Shown here piece by piece: positions 9,717-18,184 of a stretch of DNA of 42,237 nt (within the stretch, counting starts at the first letter, position 1; each line of letters starts with the position of its first letter). The notes below the pieces were generated by a model. That model was not told the DNA's origin. It saw only the letters and a program-made list of their open reading frames with translations, and searched no databases. This DNA is from an uncultured Prevotella sp. Lineage in GTDB: Bacteria > Bacteroidota > Bacteroidia > Bacteroidales > Bacteroidaceae. The translations under genes were made by a program, and so were the position numbers. Where the stretch lies: positions 1 through 42,237 of the forward strand of contig USDT01000025.1 of assembly GCA_900553465.1 (NCBI GenBank). The letters are read 5' to 3'.

Positions 9717-10664
9717 ATGGATAACAACAAAGCTTTAATTGCCCACCTCAGCATACTGAGCGCATGCGTGATGTGGGGCCTGATGTCTCCCATCGGTAAA
9801 ACAGCCATGATGAACGGCATAGACGGCATAGACCTCGTGTCGTTCCGCATTGCGGGAGGTGCGGTGCTGTTCTGGACAGCCTCGCTCTTCGCTAAGAAGG
9901 AGCACGTGCCGCTGAAGGACGGACTGCTGATGATAGTAGCGGGACTCTTCGCGCTGGTGTTCAACCAGTGCTGCTTCACCATCGGTCTGGGCATGACGTC
10001 GCCATCGAACGCAAGCATCATCACCACGTCGTCACCGATATTCGCCCTCATACTGGCTGCCATCATACTGAAGGAACCCGTGACGTGGAAAAAGGCGTGC
10101 GGAGTGGCTTTGGGATGCTGCGGCGCGGTGATGCTTATAATGACAAGCGCGTCGGAGGGCAACGCAAAAGTGGGCAATATATGGGGCGACATACTGTGCA
10201 TAACGGCACAATTCTCGTTTGCCCTGTATCTGACGCTGTTCAACAAACTGATAAAACGCTACAGCGTATTCACCATAAACAAATGGATTTTCCTATGGTC
10301 GACAGTGCTGATACTGCCCTTCTCAGCCGGACACATCATCAACACTCCGTGGGAGACGGTGCCCGCCAAGGCATGGCTGTCGGCAGGCTACGTGGTATTC
10401 TTCGGAACGTTCGTGGCCTATCTGCTTACGATGGTGGCGCAGAAGGTGCTGCGCCCCACGGTGGTGAGCACCTACAACTACGTGCAGCCGATGGTGGCCG
10501 TGAGCGTGAGTCTGCTCACAGGCATGGCCGTACTGAAGCCCATGCAATGCGTGGCAATGGTTCTGGTGTTCTGCGGAGTGTGGCTCGTGATAAAGTCGAA
10601 ATCGAGAAACGACATCATCAAGGCCGAGAAGATGAAACAGGAGAGCGCCGAGGCGGAGAAATGA
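9717..10664 (+). CDS. EamA/DMT-family membrane transporter
   Basis: Predicted inner-membrane permease of the drug/metabolite transporter superfamily. The 315-residue product has about ten hydrophobic segments arranged as two EamA repeats (about 8-135 and 150-285), with the typical SxxSPIFALILAAIILKEPVT segment closing the first repeat and a short charged tail. The substrate cannot be read from the sequence; family members export amino acids or other small metabolites. The start at 9717 is chosen because a promoter box lies just upstream, inside the longer frame. cysK follows after 74 nt on the same strand, which raises the possibility of thiol or amino-acid export, but this is only context. 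Confidence 0.85.
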   Translation: MDNNKALIAHLSILSACVMWGLMSPIGKTAMMNGIDGIDLVSFRIAGGAVLFWTASLFAKKEHVPLKDGLLMIVAGLFALVFNQCCFTIGLGMTSPSNASIITTSSPIFALILAAIILKEPVTWKKACGVALGCCGAVMLIMTSASEGNAKVGNIWGDILCITAQFSFALYLTLFNKLIKRYSVFTINKWIFLWSTVLILPFSAGHIINTPWETVPAKAWLSAGYVVFFGTFVAYLLTMVAQKVLRPTVVSTYNYVQPMVAVSVSLLTGMAVLKPMQCVAMVLVFCGVWLVIKSKSRNDIIKAEKMKQESAEAEK

Positions 10665-10738
10665 CATACGCTGCGGACGGACGCGGAGTATCATATTTTT
10701 TTCGTATATTAGCACCTGCATTATAAAACCGCAGCAAT

Positions 10739-11668
10739 ATGAAGAAAACAGCACAAAGTCTGACCGACCTCATAGGCGGCACACCGCTGCTCGAGCTCAA
10801 CCGTTTTGCAGCCGAAAAAGGGCTCGTACGGCCGATAATAGCCAAACTGGAGTATTTCAATCCGGGCGGAAGCGCCAAGGACCGCATAGCTCTGGCCATG
10901 ATACACCAGGCTGAGGAAGACGGCACACTAAGGCCGGGAGCCACGATAATAGAGCCGACAAGCGGCAACACGGGCGTGGGTCTGGCTCTCGTGGCAGCCG
11001 TAAGGGGCTACCGGCTCATTCTGACAATGCCGGAGACAATGAGCATTGAGCGGCGTAAGCTCGTGAGTGCATACGGTGCGCAGGTGGTGCTAACGCCGGC
11101 GGCCGAGGGCATGACGGGAGCGATAAAAGAGGCGGAGCGGCTGCGCGACAGCATAGACGGAGCCATAATACTGCAACAGTTCAGCAACAAGGCCAACCCG
11201 GCGGCACACTTCGCCACAACAGGTCCGGAGATATGGAACGACACGGAAGGACACGTTGACGTGTTTGTGGCAGGCGCAGGAACGGGCGGCACCATATCGG
11301 GTGTGGGCCGATACCTGAAGAGTAAGAACCCCTCCATACGCATAGTAGCGGCAGAGCCGGCATCGTCGCCGGTGCTCAGTGGAGGCAAGGCAGGGGCGCA
11401 CGCCATACAGGGCATAGGTGCAGGATTCGTGCCCGAGGTGTATGACAGCAGCGTTGTGGACGAGGTTATCACAGTGAGCAACGACGACGCAATGTCCACC
11501 ACCCGTCTGCTGGCACGCAGCGAGGGCCTGCTCACAGGCATATCATCGGGTGCTGCGGCATGGGCAGCGGCAGAACTGGCACGCCGCGAGGAGCTGCGCG
11601 ACAAGACGATAGTAACTCTCCTGCCAGACACGGGCGAGCGTTATCTCTCCACTGGGGTGTTCGGCTGA
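10739..11668 (+). CDS. cysK: cysteine synthase (O-acetylserine sulfhydrylase)
   Basis: PLP-dependent enzyme that makes cysteine from O-acetylserine and sulfide in the cytoplasm. The 309-residue product has the PLP lysine Lys47 in NPGGSAKDR, the substrate loop TSGNTG (74-79) and the phosphate-binding GTGGT (181-185), all in canonical order, and the length is normal for CysK. The ATG at 10739 follows an A/T-rich leader; TATATTAG at 10705-10712 is a one-mismatch -7 box that could give the gene its own start. An intrinsic terminator overlaps its stop codon. CysM-type or cystathionine-beta-synthase-like activity is less likely because no extra domain is present. Confidence 0.93.
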   Translation: MKKTAQSLTDLIGGTPLLELNRFAAEKGLVRPIIAKLEYFNPGGSAKDRIALAMIHQAEEDGTLRPGATIIEPTSGNTGVGLALVAAVRGYRLILTMPETMSIERRKLVSAYGAQVVLTPAAEGMTGAIKEAERLRDSIDGAIILQQFSNKANPAAHFATTGPEIWNDTEGHVDVFVAGAGTGGTISGVGRYLKSKNPSIRIVAAEPASSPVLSGGKAGAHAIQGIGAGFVPEVYDSSVVDEVITVSNDDAMSTTRLLARSEGLLTGISSGAAAWAAAELARREELRDKTIVTLLPDTGERYLSTGVFG

Positions 11669-11677
11669 ACACCTTTT
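11656..11677 (+). terminator. intrinsic terminator overlapping the cysK stop codon
   Basis: GGTGTTC (11656-11662) and GAACACC (11667-11673) form a perfect 7-bp stem with a 4-nt loop, followed by TTTT. The TGA stop (11666-11668) lies in the loop and the 3' arm, so the last cysK codons form half of the terminator. Confidence 0.65.
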
Positions 11678-11916
11678 CAGATACAGGGCGCACACATAAG
11701 CGCCGTAACACAAGCAGCAGGAAGCAATAAACCGCACAGAACGAAGGCCACAAGGCACTGGCTGTCCGCAACGTAGCAGGATGATACGAAGCAAATAGAA
11801 ATTCTGCGGGAACAGGTCTGAATATAAAAACCGTGACTTCGAATCAGAATCGGCGTTTTTGCTTTCTGCTGAAAGAAAAACAATCCGGGCTTTTACAAAC
11901 CTTTAAGATTCTTTGA

Positions 11917-12020
11917 TTTTTTCGTCCGAGTTTTCAGTTCTACCCCGAAAAATAAGCGAGTATTTGCGCGCGGACTCTCCTTCGGACGCAAATACGCGAA
12001 TTTTGAGAAGTATTTATAAT
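11917..12020 (+). repeat. ~105-bp hairpin repeat, copy B
   Basis: Matches the reverse complement of 6-110 at roughly 90 percent. The core contains GCGAGTATTTGCGCG (11956-11970) and a facing CGCAAATACGCG (11987-11998), so it folds on itself as copy A does. With copy A it brackets the mannan operon, the EamA gene and cysK as inverted repeats. Confidence 0.7.
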
Positions 12021-12095
12021 ACACTGAATGTCAGAGATTTATATTTAATAACCGTTTTTTCGCTCTGCAATAAGCACCGTTTCAGTGTGTGATAT

Positions 12096-12130
12096 TGCCC
12101 ATATCAGGGGCTGAAATGCCCGATATCAGG
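12096..12130 (+). repeat. short direct repeat TGCCC-ATATCAGG, two copies
   Basis: TGCCC followed by ATATCAGG occurs at 12096-12108 and, with one extra G, at 12117-12130. A related inverted string (GGGCATTATCAG) lies at 12162-12173. TATCAGGGGCTGAAA at 12102-12116 recurs with one change at 23025-23039 in another intergenic region. Confidence 0.5.
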
Positions 12131-12267
12131 CCATGATACAGACGAAATCAGACCCTCAAACGGGCATTATCAGAACGCCAAGTGAATTTTTCCGGACCAT
12201 GCTTCAGGGTAGATGACAACGCCGTAAATTCCGGAACGGCCTTTATTGTGTTTGATTTAACATTTCT

Positions 12268-12353
12268 TTACGTTTCTTTCACGATTTTCTTTTGTCAAAA
12301 AAAAGTCAAGAAAATCTGTAAGTACGTCGCCTGAGTTTTCTAAAAAAATGCTG
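12268..12353 (+). repeat. 86-bp intergenic repeat, copy 1
   Basis: Aligns without gaps to the reverse complement of 42152-42237. A 25-base core (12292-12316) is identical in both, followed by CTGTAAGT. It lies in noncoding DNA ahead of tRNA-Val. Confidence 0.65.
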
Positions 12354-12625
12354 TTAGTCGGGGCGAGGAGAAACGCGGGAAGTGTGTGCCGCTTTTTGGG
12401 CGAGGACTTAACGGTTGCGCTGACCAGGATTTATTATTACATGAGGAAAGTATCTGCACGGTTTATATCGTCGCGCATTGTCAGCAAGTTTCCGACATTC
12501 CGCGACACTTCATGAATAAAAGATATTCCTTATTGAGTTTCTACCGTTCCTCGACATGCACATCTGGAACACACGATGCTTTGACTACTTTCGTACGCTA
12601 ACAACCAAACACGAAAGTTACGGGC

Positions 12626-12660
12626 AAAAAAAATCCCTGCAGTCCCGAAAGACTACAAGG
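12626..12660 (-). terminator. intrinsic terminator of tRNA-Val
   Basis: On the minus strand a 10-bp stem (arms 12651-12660 and 12635-12644, with G-T pairs) and a 6-nt loop are followed by one A and eight T residues (12626-12633). It begins 11 nt after the tRNA 3' end. Confidence 0.75.
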
Positions 12661-12671
12661 AAACACCCCTG

Positions 12672-12746
12672 TGGGCGTTGACGGATTCGAACCGCCGACC
12701 CTCTGCTTGTAAGGCAGATGCTCTAAACCAGCTGAGCTAAACGCCC
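12672..12746 (-). tRNA. tRNA-Val, anticodon TAC
   Basis: The minus strand folds as a full cloverleaf. The acceptor stem is GGGCGTT paired with AACGCCC, the D-arm begins AGCTC, the anticodon arm CTGCC-TTACAAG-CAG carries TAC, and the T-arm contains GGTTCGAATCC. The discriminator is A; CCA is not encoded and must be added after transcription. It is a single-gene transcription unit with its own promoter and terminator. Confidence 0.97.
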
Positions 12747-12766
12747 TTGCTTTTCTTAAGCGATTG

Positions 12767-12798
12767 CAAAGGTAGGGCTTTTATTTTAATCCACCAAA
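12767..12798 (-). promoter_or_regulatory. promoter of tRNA-Val
   Basis: The minus strand has TTTG (12795-12798), a 20-nt spacer and TACCTTTG (12767-12774), which fits the Bacteroidota primary sigma consensus. The predicted start is near 12760, about 14 nt before the tRNA. Confidence 0.75.
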
Positions 12799-13018
12799 TT
12801 TTAGGAGCAATATTTTCAAAAAATAATTGTTCAGCCATAAATCCACATTATGTACGGCGTGGAAAAGACCATATCGGACAACAACAGCGGACATATCATA
12901 TAACAAGAACTGACGTTAACAGCACCGTGCAGGCGCCCATGAAGCTGCACATGCAGCATAAGGGGAAGCCGGCGACGACGTCATGATCGCAACGTCTCTG
13001 GCCTGTCCATATATCAAC

Positions 13019-13053
13019 AAAAAAAGAGACGCGCTTTCAGCACGTCTCTTTTT
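13019..13053 (-). terminator. terminator after the OmpA-family gene
   Basis: On the minus strand a 12-bp stem (one G-T pair, 5-nt loop) is followed by seven T residues; the gene ends 19 nt before it. A-tracts on both sides mean it could also work in the plus direction. Confidence 0.85.
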
Positions 13054-13071
13054 ATATTTGTCAAGCGATTA

Positions 13072-14199
13072 TTAGTCCTTAACCTGAACAGTTGCACGAC
13101 GGTTGTAAGAGATCGGTGACAGATCGTTTACACCACCCTTAGCAGCGGTAGAGATGTTGTCACGGCTCATACCCATCTTAACGAGTTCGTTAGCAACAGT
13201 TTCAGCACGCTTCTCAGACAGCCACTGGTTGTAGTCAGGCTTACCAGTTGCGCTATCAGCATAACCTGTAACGAGGAGGCTTGCACCGTTCTCCTTAGCG
13301 TACTTAGCCAAAGCTTCAACGTTTACGAGATCCTTCTTAGAAGCAATCTTATACTTGTTGATGTTGAAGAATACAGAAACCGGAGTGTTGATGAATTCCT
13401 TAACAGCCTTCGGAGTTTCGTTCTTCTTCTCAGCAAGCAGCTTCTTCAGGCGAGCGTTCTCAGCGTTAGCATCGTTGAGCTGTGCATTGAGTGCATCGAT
13501 CTGAGCCTGTGAAAGAGCCTTGATAGCGTCAACATCAGGTACGTTGTTCCATGTACCCTTGCCAAGGTTTACAGTCAGACCAACTTCAGCATAGAGGCTG
13601 TTGTCGTGGCTGTCCCATCCGCGCTCACCATTGTTAACCATCGGAGAACTCATGAAGTCGTTCTCGTAACGGTTCCAACCAAGTTCGAGGTTGATGGCAA
13701 CCTTGCGGCTTACATAGAACTGATTCAAAAGACCAACGCTCAGAGCCATTGCATAGCTATTAGCATCGCAGTTGCGAGCGAATCCAGCACCAGCGAAAGG
13801 AACTACGTTCCATACACGGTCAGGATTGTAACCGCAAAGCATGTTGCTCAGATTGAAGAGCACCTGCTCCTGAGCATTCCAGTACTTGAAGCTCTGGTCC
13901 ATAGCCTTACCCCAGATACCAGAAACCTTTGTACGAAGACCGATGCCCGGAGTGAACCATTTACCGATGGCGATAGAAGCCTGCGGATTTGAACGGAAGC
14001 TCTTGAACGGGCTTCTAGAAAGACCTTGTCCGTGTTCTGCTGATGTATAGAATGCAGACCACTGAGCACCACCCTGGATGAACCAGTTGCTCCAGAATGA
14101 GTTTGTAGCAACGCTGTGCTTGAGCACAGGGTCAGCGTCCTGAGCCATTGTTGTCATAGAGACGCCGGCAAAAGCCAAAACAATCAATAATTTTTTCAT
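13072..14199 (-). CDS. OmpA-family outer membrane protein
   Basis: Predicted outer membrane protein that ties the membrane to peptidoglycan. The 375-residue product has a signal peptide (1-19, ending MAQ), a beta-barrel region with alternating aromatic strands (about 25-215), a short coiled-coil (about 225-260) and a C-terminal OmpA domain (about 268-375). The peptidoglycan-contact residues Asp315 (TGYADS) and Arg331 (LSEKRAETV) are present. It is transcribed alone: promoter at 14264-14293, a leader of about 58 nt and a strong terminator. Its codons look more even than its neighbours', which would fit an abundant protein. Close homologues are major outer membrane proteins in Bacteroidales. 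Confidence 0.92.
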   Translation of the reverse strand: MKKLLIVLAFAGVSMTTMAQDADPVLKHSVATNSFWSNWFIQGGAQWSAFYTSAEHGQGLSRSPFKSFRSNPQASIAIGKWFTPGIGLRTKVSGIWGKAMDQSFKYWNAQEQVLFNLSNMLCGYNPDRVWNVVPFAGAGFARNCDANSYAMALSVGLLNQFYVSRKVAINLELGWNRYENDFMSSPMVNNGERGWDSHDNSLYAEVGLTVNLGKGTWNNVPDVDAIKALSQAQIDALNAQLNDANAENARLKKLLAEKKNETPKAVKEFINTPVSVFFNINKYKIASKKDLVNVEALAKYAKENGASLLVTGYADSATGKPDYNQWLSEKRAETVANELVKMGMSRDNISTAAKGGVNDLSPISYNRRATVQVKD

Positions 14200-14263
14200 A
14201 ACCTATATTTAATTAAATAAAAAATATCATACTAACGGAGGCCTAAGGCATTCGTCATGTGCA

Positions 14264-14293
14264 CAAAGTTAGCAATAAAATCCTTACAGCAAC
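14264..14293 (-). promoter_or_regulatory. promoter of the OmpA-family gene
   Basis: The minus strand has GTTG (14290-14293), an 18-nt spacer and TAACTTTG (14264-14271). The -7 box is exact and the -33 partial. The 3' end of mutL is about 80 nt upstream, so the gene has its own start. Confidence 0.55.
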
Positions 14294-14371
14294 ACTTTTT
14301 AGCAAAAAATATTGCTTTAAGCATCAAAAAAAAACTTAAATCAACTAAAACTACATATAAAAATGCAGTAA

Positions 14372-16201
14372 TCACGAAAGCAGGTGTTCTATTTCAGTTT
14401 CTTTAAGTATGCTTAATATTTTCTTGCCATCGGGGGTGTAATTGAAATTGGAGCAGACAAAAAGATCGTTTATTATGCTCTCCATTTCCTCGTTGCCCAA
14501 CACCTGTCCATATACCACCGCCGCATTGCGTGCAAGGCCTGCGGCCAGAGTGCTGCTTACTTCGTCGATATCGCCCGACGGACATTCGGACGCTGTGCCC
14601 ACCATATCGCGCACAAGATTCACGTAATTGAGGCCGTCGATGCCTGAAGGCACTGCATTTATGGCGTACGAACCGTTTCCGAGGTCGGTGAGTTCGAATC
14701 CGAGCGAATCCATCTGTGGCATTATCCTGCGCAAGACAAGATCTTCAGACACGGAGAAATGGACCACTTCGGGGAACAGAACCTTCTGCGGGAATGACTT
14801 GTTGTCGTGAAGAAGCGACAGATATTTCTCGTAAAGTATGCGAACATGAGCCCTGTGCTGATCGATTATCATCAGTCCCGACTTAACCGCAGTCATTATG
14901 TAGCGGGCCTTGTACTGATAGTGTGCGGGCGACTTTTCGGCTATCTCGCCTGCCGCCGGAGCCGGAGTCACGGTGTCGGAATCGGGTGTTTCGTCAAACA
15001 GTCCGGGCGCGACATCGTCGTCTGACGGCTTCAGTCCGTCGTAGAGCTGTTCCCATCCGACCGGAGCACTTGACTTGCCGGGCGACGACATATCCTCAAA
15101 CGGATTATAAGAAGGATTATACTGCACTTTCGGCATCGGCAGATCACCGCCGTCCTCAAACACAGGAATGTCGGGACGGTCCTGTGTGTCGAAGTCGATT
15201 GCCGTGACATCATTGAACATTCCCACGCAATCCTTCACGGCTGCGATGAGAATCTGCCATATGGCCTGTTCGTTGTCAAACTTTATCTCTGTCTTTGTAG
15301 GGTGTATGTTAACGTCGATATTCTCTGCCGGGACATCAAAATAAAGGAAGTAAGGCACCTGTTCGCCTGCCGGCACAAGACGTTCAAAGGCCGACATTAC
15401 AGCCTTGTGGAAGTAAGGATGCTTCATGTAACGGCCGTTGACGAAGAAATACTGATGCACACCTTTCTTGCGTGCCGACTCCGGTTTGCCCACAAAACCA
15501 TGGATTTTGCACAACGTCGTATCCACATCTACAGGCAAAAGGCTCTGGTTTATCTTCTTTCCGAATACGTCGACGATGCGCTGACGCAGTCCGCCCGGTT
15601 TGAGATTAAACAGCTCGGTGCCGTTGCTATGGAGCGAGAAAGACACTGACGGATTGACGAGTACAATGCGCTCAAAAGACGTTATGATGTTGTTAAGCTC
15701 GGTAGAGTTTGATTTCAGGAACTTGCGGCGGGCCGGAACATTATAGAAAAGATTGTCCACCATGAAGTTGCTTCCCACGGGACATGAGCATGGCTGCTGA
15801 CTGTCGTAGCGCGAACCGGACACAGAGAGATGCGTACCAATCTCGTCTTCCGGCCTGCGTGTCTTCAATTCGACATGCGCCACGGCGGCTATAGAAGCGA
15901 GAGCCTCGCCGCGAAAACCCATTGTATGGAGCGAGAAAAGGTCTGACGCGCTGCGTATCTTCGACGTGGCATGACGTTCGAAAGACATGCGTGCATCAGT
16001 CTCGGACATGCCCTTGCCGTCGTCTATCACCTGTATGGACGTGCGTCCGGCATCAACCACAAGCACGTTGATATGTGTGGCACCGGCATCTATGGCGTTC
16101 TCCACAAGTTCCTTCACAACGCTTGCCGGCCTCTGGATGACCTCACCGGCAGCAATCTGATTGGCAACAGAATCAGGCAGTAATTGTATGATATCACTCA
16201 T
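14372..16201 (-). CDS. mutL: DNA mismatch repair protein MutL
   Basis: GHKL-family ATPase that links MutS mismatch recognition to downstream repair. The 609-residue product has the N-terminal ATPase motifs: VENAIDAG (33-40), DDGKGM (60-65) and GFRGEAL (95-101), then the transducer domain to about 330, a variable linker (about 335-425) and the C-terminal dimerisation domain (about 426-609). The metal motif of MutL endonucleases is degraded: [12 protein letters not shown] (447-458) has Arg and Val where Ala and the first Glu are expected, and the distal CPHGRP-type motif is replaced by CSNFNYTP. It probably acts without intrinsic nicking activity. It starts 1 nt after the small membrane protein gene, at the end of the guaB-to-mutL cluster. 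Confidence 0.95.
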   Translation of the reverse strand: MSDIIQLLPDSVANQIAAGEVIQRPASVVKELVENAIDAGATHINVLVVDAGRTSIQVIDDGKGMSETDARMSFERHATSKIRSASDLFSLHTMGFRGEALASIAAVAHVELKTRRPEDEIGTHLSVSGSRYDSQQPCSCPVGSNFMVDNLFYNVPARRKFLKSNSTELNNIITSFERIVLVNPSVSFSLHSNGTELFNLKPGGLRQRIVDVFGKKINQSLLPVDVDTTLCKIHGFVGKPESARKKGVHQYFFVNGRYMKHPYFHKAVMSAFERLVPAGEQVPYFLYFDVPAENIDVNIHPTKTEIKFDNEQAIWQILIAAVKDCVGMFNDVTAIDFDTQDRPDIPVFEDGGDLPMPKVQYNPSYNPFEDMSSPGKSSAPVGWEQLYDGLKPSDDDVAPGLFDETPDSDTVTPAPAAGEIAEKSPAHYQYKARYIMTAVKSGLMIIDQHRAHVRILYEKYLSLLHDNKSFPQKVLFPEVVHFSVSEDLVLRRIMPQMDSLGFELTDLGNGSYAINAVPSGIDGLNYVNLVRDMVGTASECPSGDIDEVSSTLAAGLARNAAVVYGQVLGNEEMESIINDLFVCSNFNYTPDGKKILSILKETEIEHLLS

Positions 16202-16202
16202 A

Positions 16203-16493
16203 TCAGAAATTTATGATAACACTGATTAACGCAACAAACAATACAATGAGAAAAAGAAGCAGCATCACCAGTCCTGAAAAAGAATGGCGTGCATACATCC
16301 CGGACGGACGCATGCGGTGAGGAGTGGCACAACGCCGCACATTCTCCTTCTCCAGACGGACATCACCGCGCTCTTCTACCGACAGTTCCTCCGCCGCACG
16401 ACGCTCGATGTCGCGCAATCTCTCACGCCTTTCGTCTATATATATAAAGGTATGAGAGAAACGCCGCGGCCTTAAATTACGGAAGAAGCTCAT
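16203..16493 (-). CDS. small membrane protein of unknown function
   Basis: A 96-residue product not assigned to a named family. The N-terminal part is strongly basic ([22 protein letters not shown]), followed by a charged helical stretch (about 18-55) and a single C-terminal membrane segment (about 74-94), so it should be a tail-anchored inner-membrane protein with a cytoplasmic domain. Its start overlaps the end of the OstA-like gene by 4 nt and mutL begins 1 nt after its stop codon; this translational coupling supports a real gene. I recall similar small proteins after OstA genes in other Bacteroidales, but cannot verify that here. Confidence 0.75.
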   Translation of the reverse strand: MSFFRNLRPRRFSHTFIYIDERRERLRDIERRAAEELSVEERGDVRLEKENVRRCATPHRMRPSGMYARHSFSGLVMLLLFLIVLFVALISVIINF

Positions 16494-18184
16494 TGTGCAA
16501 TACCTCCTCCCCTACTGCGCAGACGCTGAAGCGGAGCCTGCTGGCGTTCCACGACCTTGAGTTTTTCGTCTTCACTCTTTCCGCGCCAGTTGAACACATC
16601 GGCCGGATTGAGCGGACGTATCTTGTCAAACCATGCAAATTCCGGAAGTTTATAGCGTTCTGGCGGAATCTGTGTCATAGGATATATCGTTCCGACTGCC
16701 TTCGGAGCCCATATCTTCTCGAGCTTCCGCTCGGCCGACATGAACAGACGCATGGTATCGGTTTCTATGTAATTGAGGTTGGTAAGGGTGCTGTCCTTGT
16801 CGTCGGCGATATAATAGACAGACTTCACGTTGCCCGTTGAAACAAGACGACGCAGCGCACCGTCGGTGAAATAGGCGTCCATGATGCGCGACGACACCTG
16901 ATCGTAGTGGTTCTCCTTATCCACCAGTTCCACTGACAAGGCCTGACCGATAACCCGTGCGAGGCGCACGGTGCTGTCGTTCATATAAACCTCTATCTTC
17001 TCACCGAGCAACTGGCGGTTGTCGTTCCACACTATGGGATCATGATACATTGTCAGACATGAATCAGCCGAATTGAAAACCAGCGAGTCGCACACCGCCT
17101 GAACATCCGAACGATAAACGCGCACCTTGCGGAATCCGTGCACCTTGCGGAAAACGGAGTCGGTATCGATGTTATATGTGTATATTTTCAGCGAATCGGA
17201 ATGCATATAAAGAGTGTCGGCGTTCTGCGAAAAGTCCTTGAGCAGCACTTTCTCCGTGGCATAGCCATAGCCTGTCTTCTCATTGTAGAACAACCGGTCG
17301 CATATCAGTTCGTTCTTGTTGAGCGAATCGACATACACCACATTACCGAAGCCTTCGTTAACTCCTGTCTCGTTGTTGTGATAAAGGCTGTCGCCGGTAA
17401 TGGTCTTATCCTTATCGGTAATGACCGAACGACCGAACAGTTGCGACTGGTCGGTCTTCGTATTAAGATATGCGTTTTCGGTATTGATGACGCTTCCGTC
17501 CGACGTGATGCGCGAAGGTCCTGTGACATGAGCCAGCGACTGTTCGGTGTCGAAGAAGAGCGAGTCGGTCGTTATGACCTGTTTGTCGCTCAGCATACGC
17601 ACATTATAGAAGAATGCCGCCTGCTTTGTGGCAGTGTTGTATTCACCCCAGTCGGCCACAAGTTTGTCCTTTCCGTCAACAAGTTCGCCACCCTCGAAGA
17701 AATAGGCATAGCTGTAAAGACGGTCGTAATTGAGGCTGTCGGTGTAAAGTGTGCGTCCCCGATGCTTCATCACCACGTTGCGACGCGCCTGCATCATCTG
17801 CTCCATGCCATCGTATTCGGCATACTCACACGTTAGCGAGAGCGTGTCGCCCTGTCTGAATCTCACGTGTCCGAACGCCTGCATTGCGTTATTGTCCTGA
17901 AAGAAATAGGCACTGTCGCACCACAGGTTGGCTCCCTTGTGACGGAAATGCACATTGCCTTTCGCTATCTGCGCGTGCGGATTGAGTCCATAGGCATCAT
18001 ACTTAAGTTCATCGGCATGTACAAGATACACGCGTTCGTCGTCAGCAGCCTTTTTCTGCGGAGCCTTCGGCACAATAGAAGAAGCGACAAGGCATAGTCC
18101 AAACAGGCATAGAACCAACAACATGATGATTCTATGCCCGCCCTGTAACCGGAATTTTATGTCATTATGCGTCATCTGACCCAA
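16490..18184 (-). CDS. OstA/LptA-like LPS-transport protein
   Basis: Predicted periplasmic protein with the OstA (LptA/LptD N-terminal) beta-jellyroll fold, which carries or scaffolds lipopolysaccharide between the membranes. The 564-residue product has a basic N-terminus and one hydrophobic segment (about 19-38), then many beta-strand repeats built on patterns such as VYLVHADELKYD and GNVHFRHKGANLWCDSAYF. It is much longer than E. coli LptA (185 residues), as is usual for Bacteroidota OstA-like proteins. Its start overlaps the SurA-like gene by 13 nt; in-frame Met codons at positions 4 and 21 are alternatives. The neighbouring periplasmic chaperones fit a role in outer membrane assembly. Confidence 0.85.
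   Translation of the reverse strand: MGQMTHNDIKFRLQGGHRIIMLLVLCLFGLCLVASSIVPKAPQKKAADDERVYLVHADELKYDAYGLNPHAQIAKGNVHFRHKGANLWCDSAYFFQDNNAMQAFGHVRFRQGDTLSLTCEYAEYDGMEQMMQARRNVVMKHRGRTLYTDSLNYDRLYSYAYFFEGGELVDGKDKLVADWGEYNTATKQAAFFYNVRMLSDKQVITTDSLFFDTEQSLAHVTGPSRITSDGSVINTENAYLNTKTDQSQLFGRSVITDKDKTITGDSLYHNNETGVNEGFGNVVYVDSLNKNELICDRLFYNEKTGYGYATEKVLLKDFSQNADTLYMHSDSLKIYTYNIDTDSVFRKVHGFRKVRVYRSDVQAVCDSLVFNSADSCLTMYHDPIVWNDNRQLLGEKIEVYMNDSTVRLARVIGQALSVELVDKENHYDQVSSRIMDAYFTDGALRRLVSTGNVKSVYYIADDKDSTLTNLNYIETDTMRLFMSAERKLEKIWAPKAVGTIYPMTQIPPERYKLPEFAWFDKIRPLNPADVFNWRGKSEDEKLKVVERQQAPLQRLRSRGGGIAQ

Larger units (their letters stand above)
11678..12625. other. ~950-bp noncoding stretch rich in short repeats
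   Basis: No frame here has a recognisable domain; the longest (plus strand, 12386-12601, 71 codons) has no similarity that I can name and no promoter. The stretch holds repeat copy B (11917-12020), two near-identical motifs at 12096-12130 and the 86-bp repeat (12268-12353). It could also hide a small RNA, but I see no independent support for one. Confidence 0.5.

Noticed and set aside
10665..10738. Possible riboswitch or SAM/cysteine leader ahead of cysK
   Set aside because: The gap is only 74 nt and shows no conserved riboswitch core or terminator pair.
12386..12601. 71-codon plus-strand frame
   Set aside because: No domain, signal or leader support; it lies in repeat-rich noncoding DNA.
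12747..12986. 79-codon plus-strand frame next to tRNA-Val
   Set aside because: It begins immediately beside the tRNA and runs through the tRNA promoter on the other strand; composition is not gene-like.
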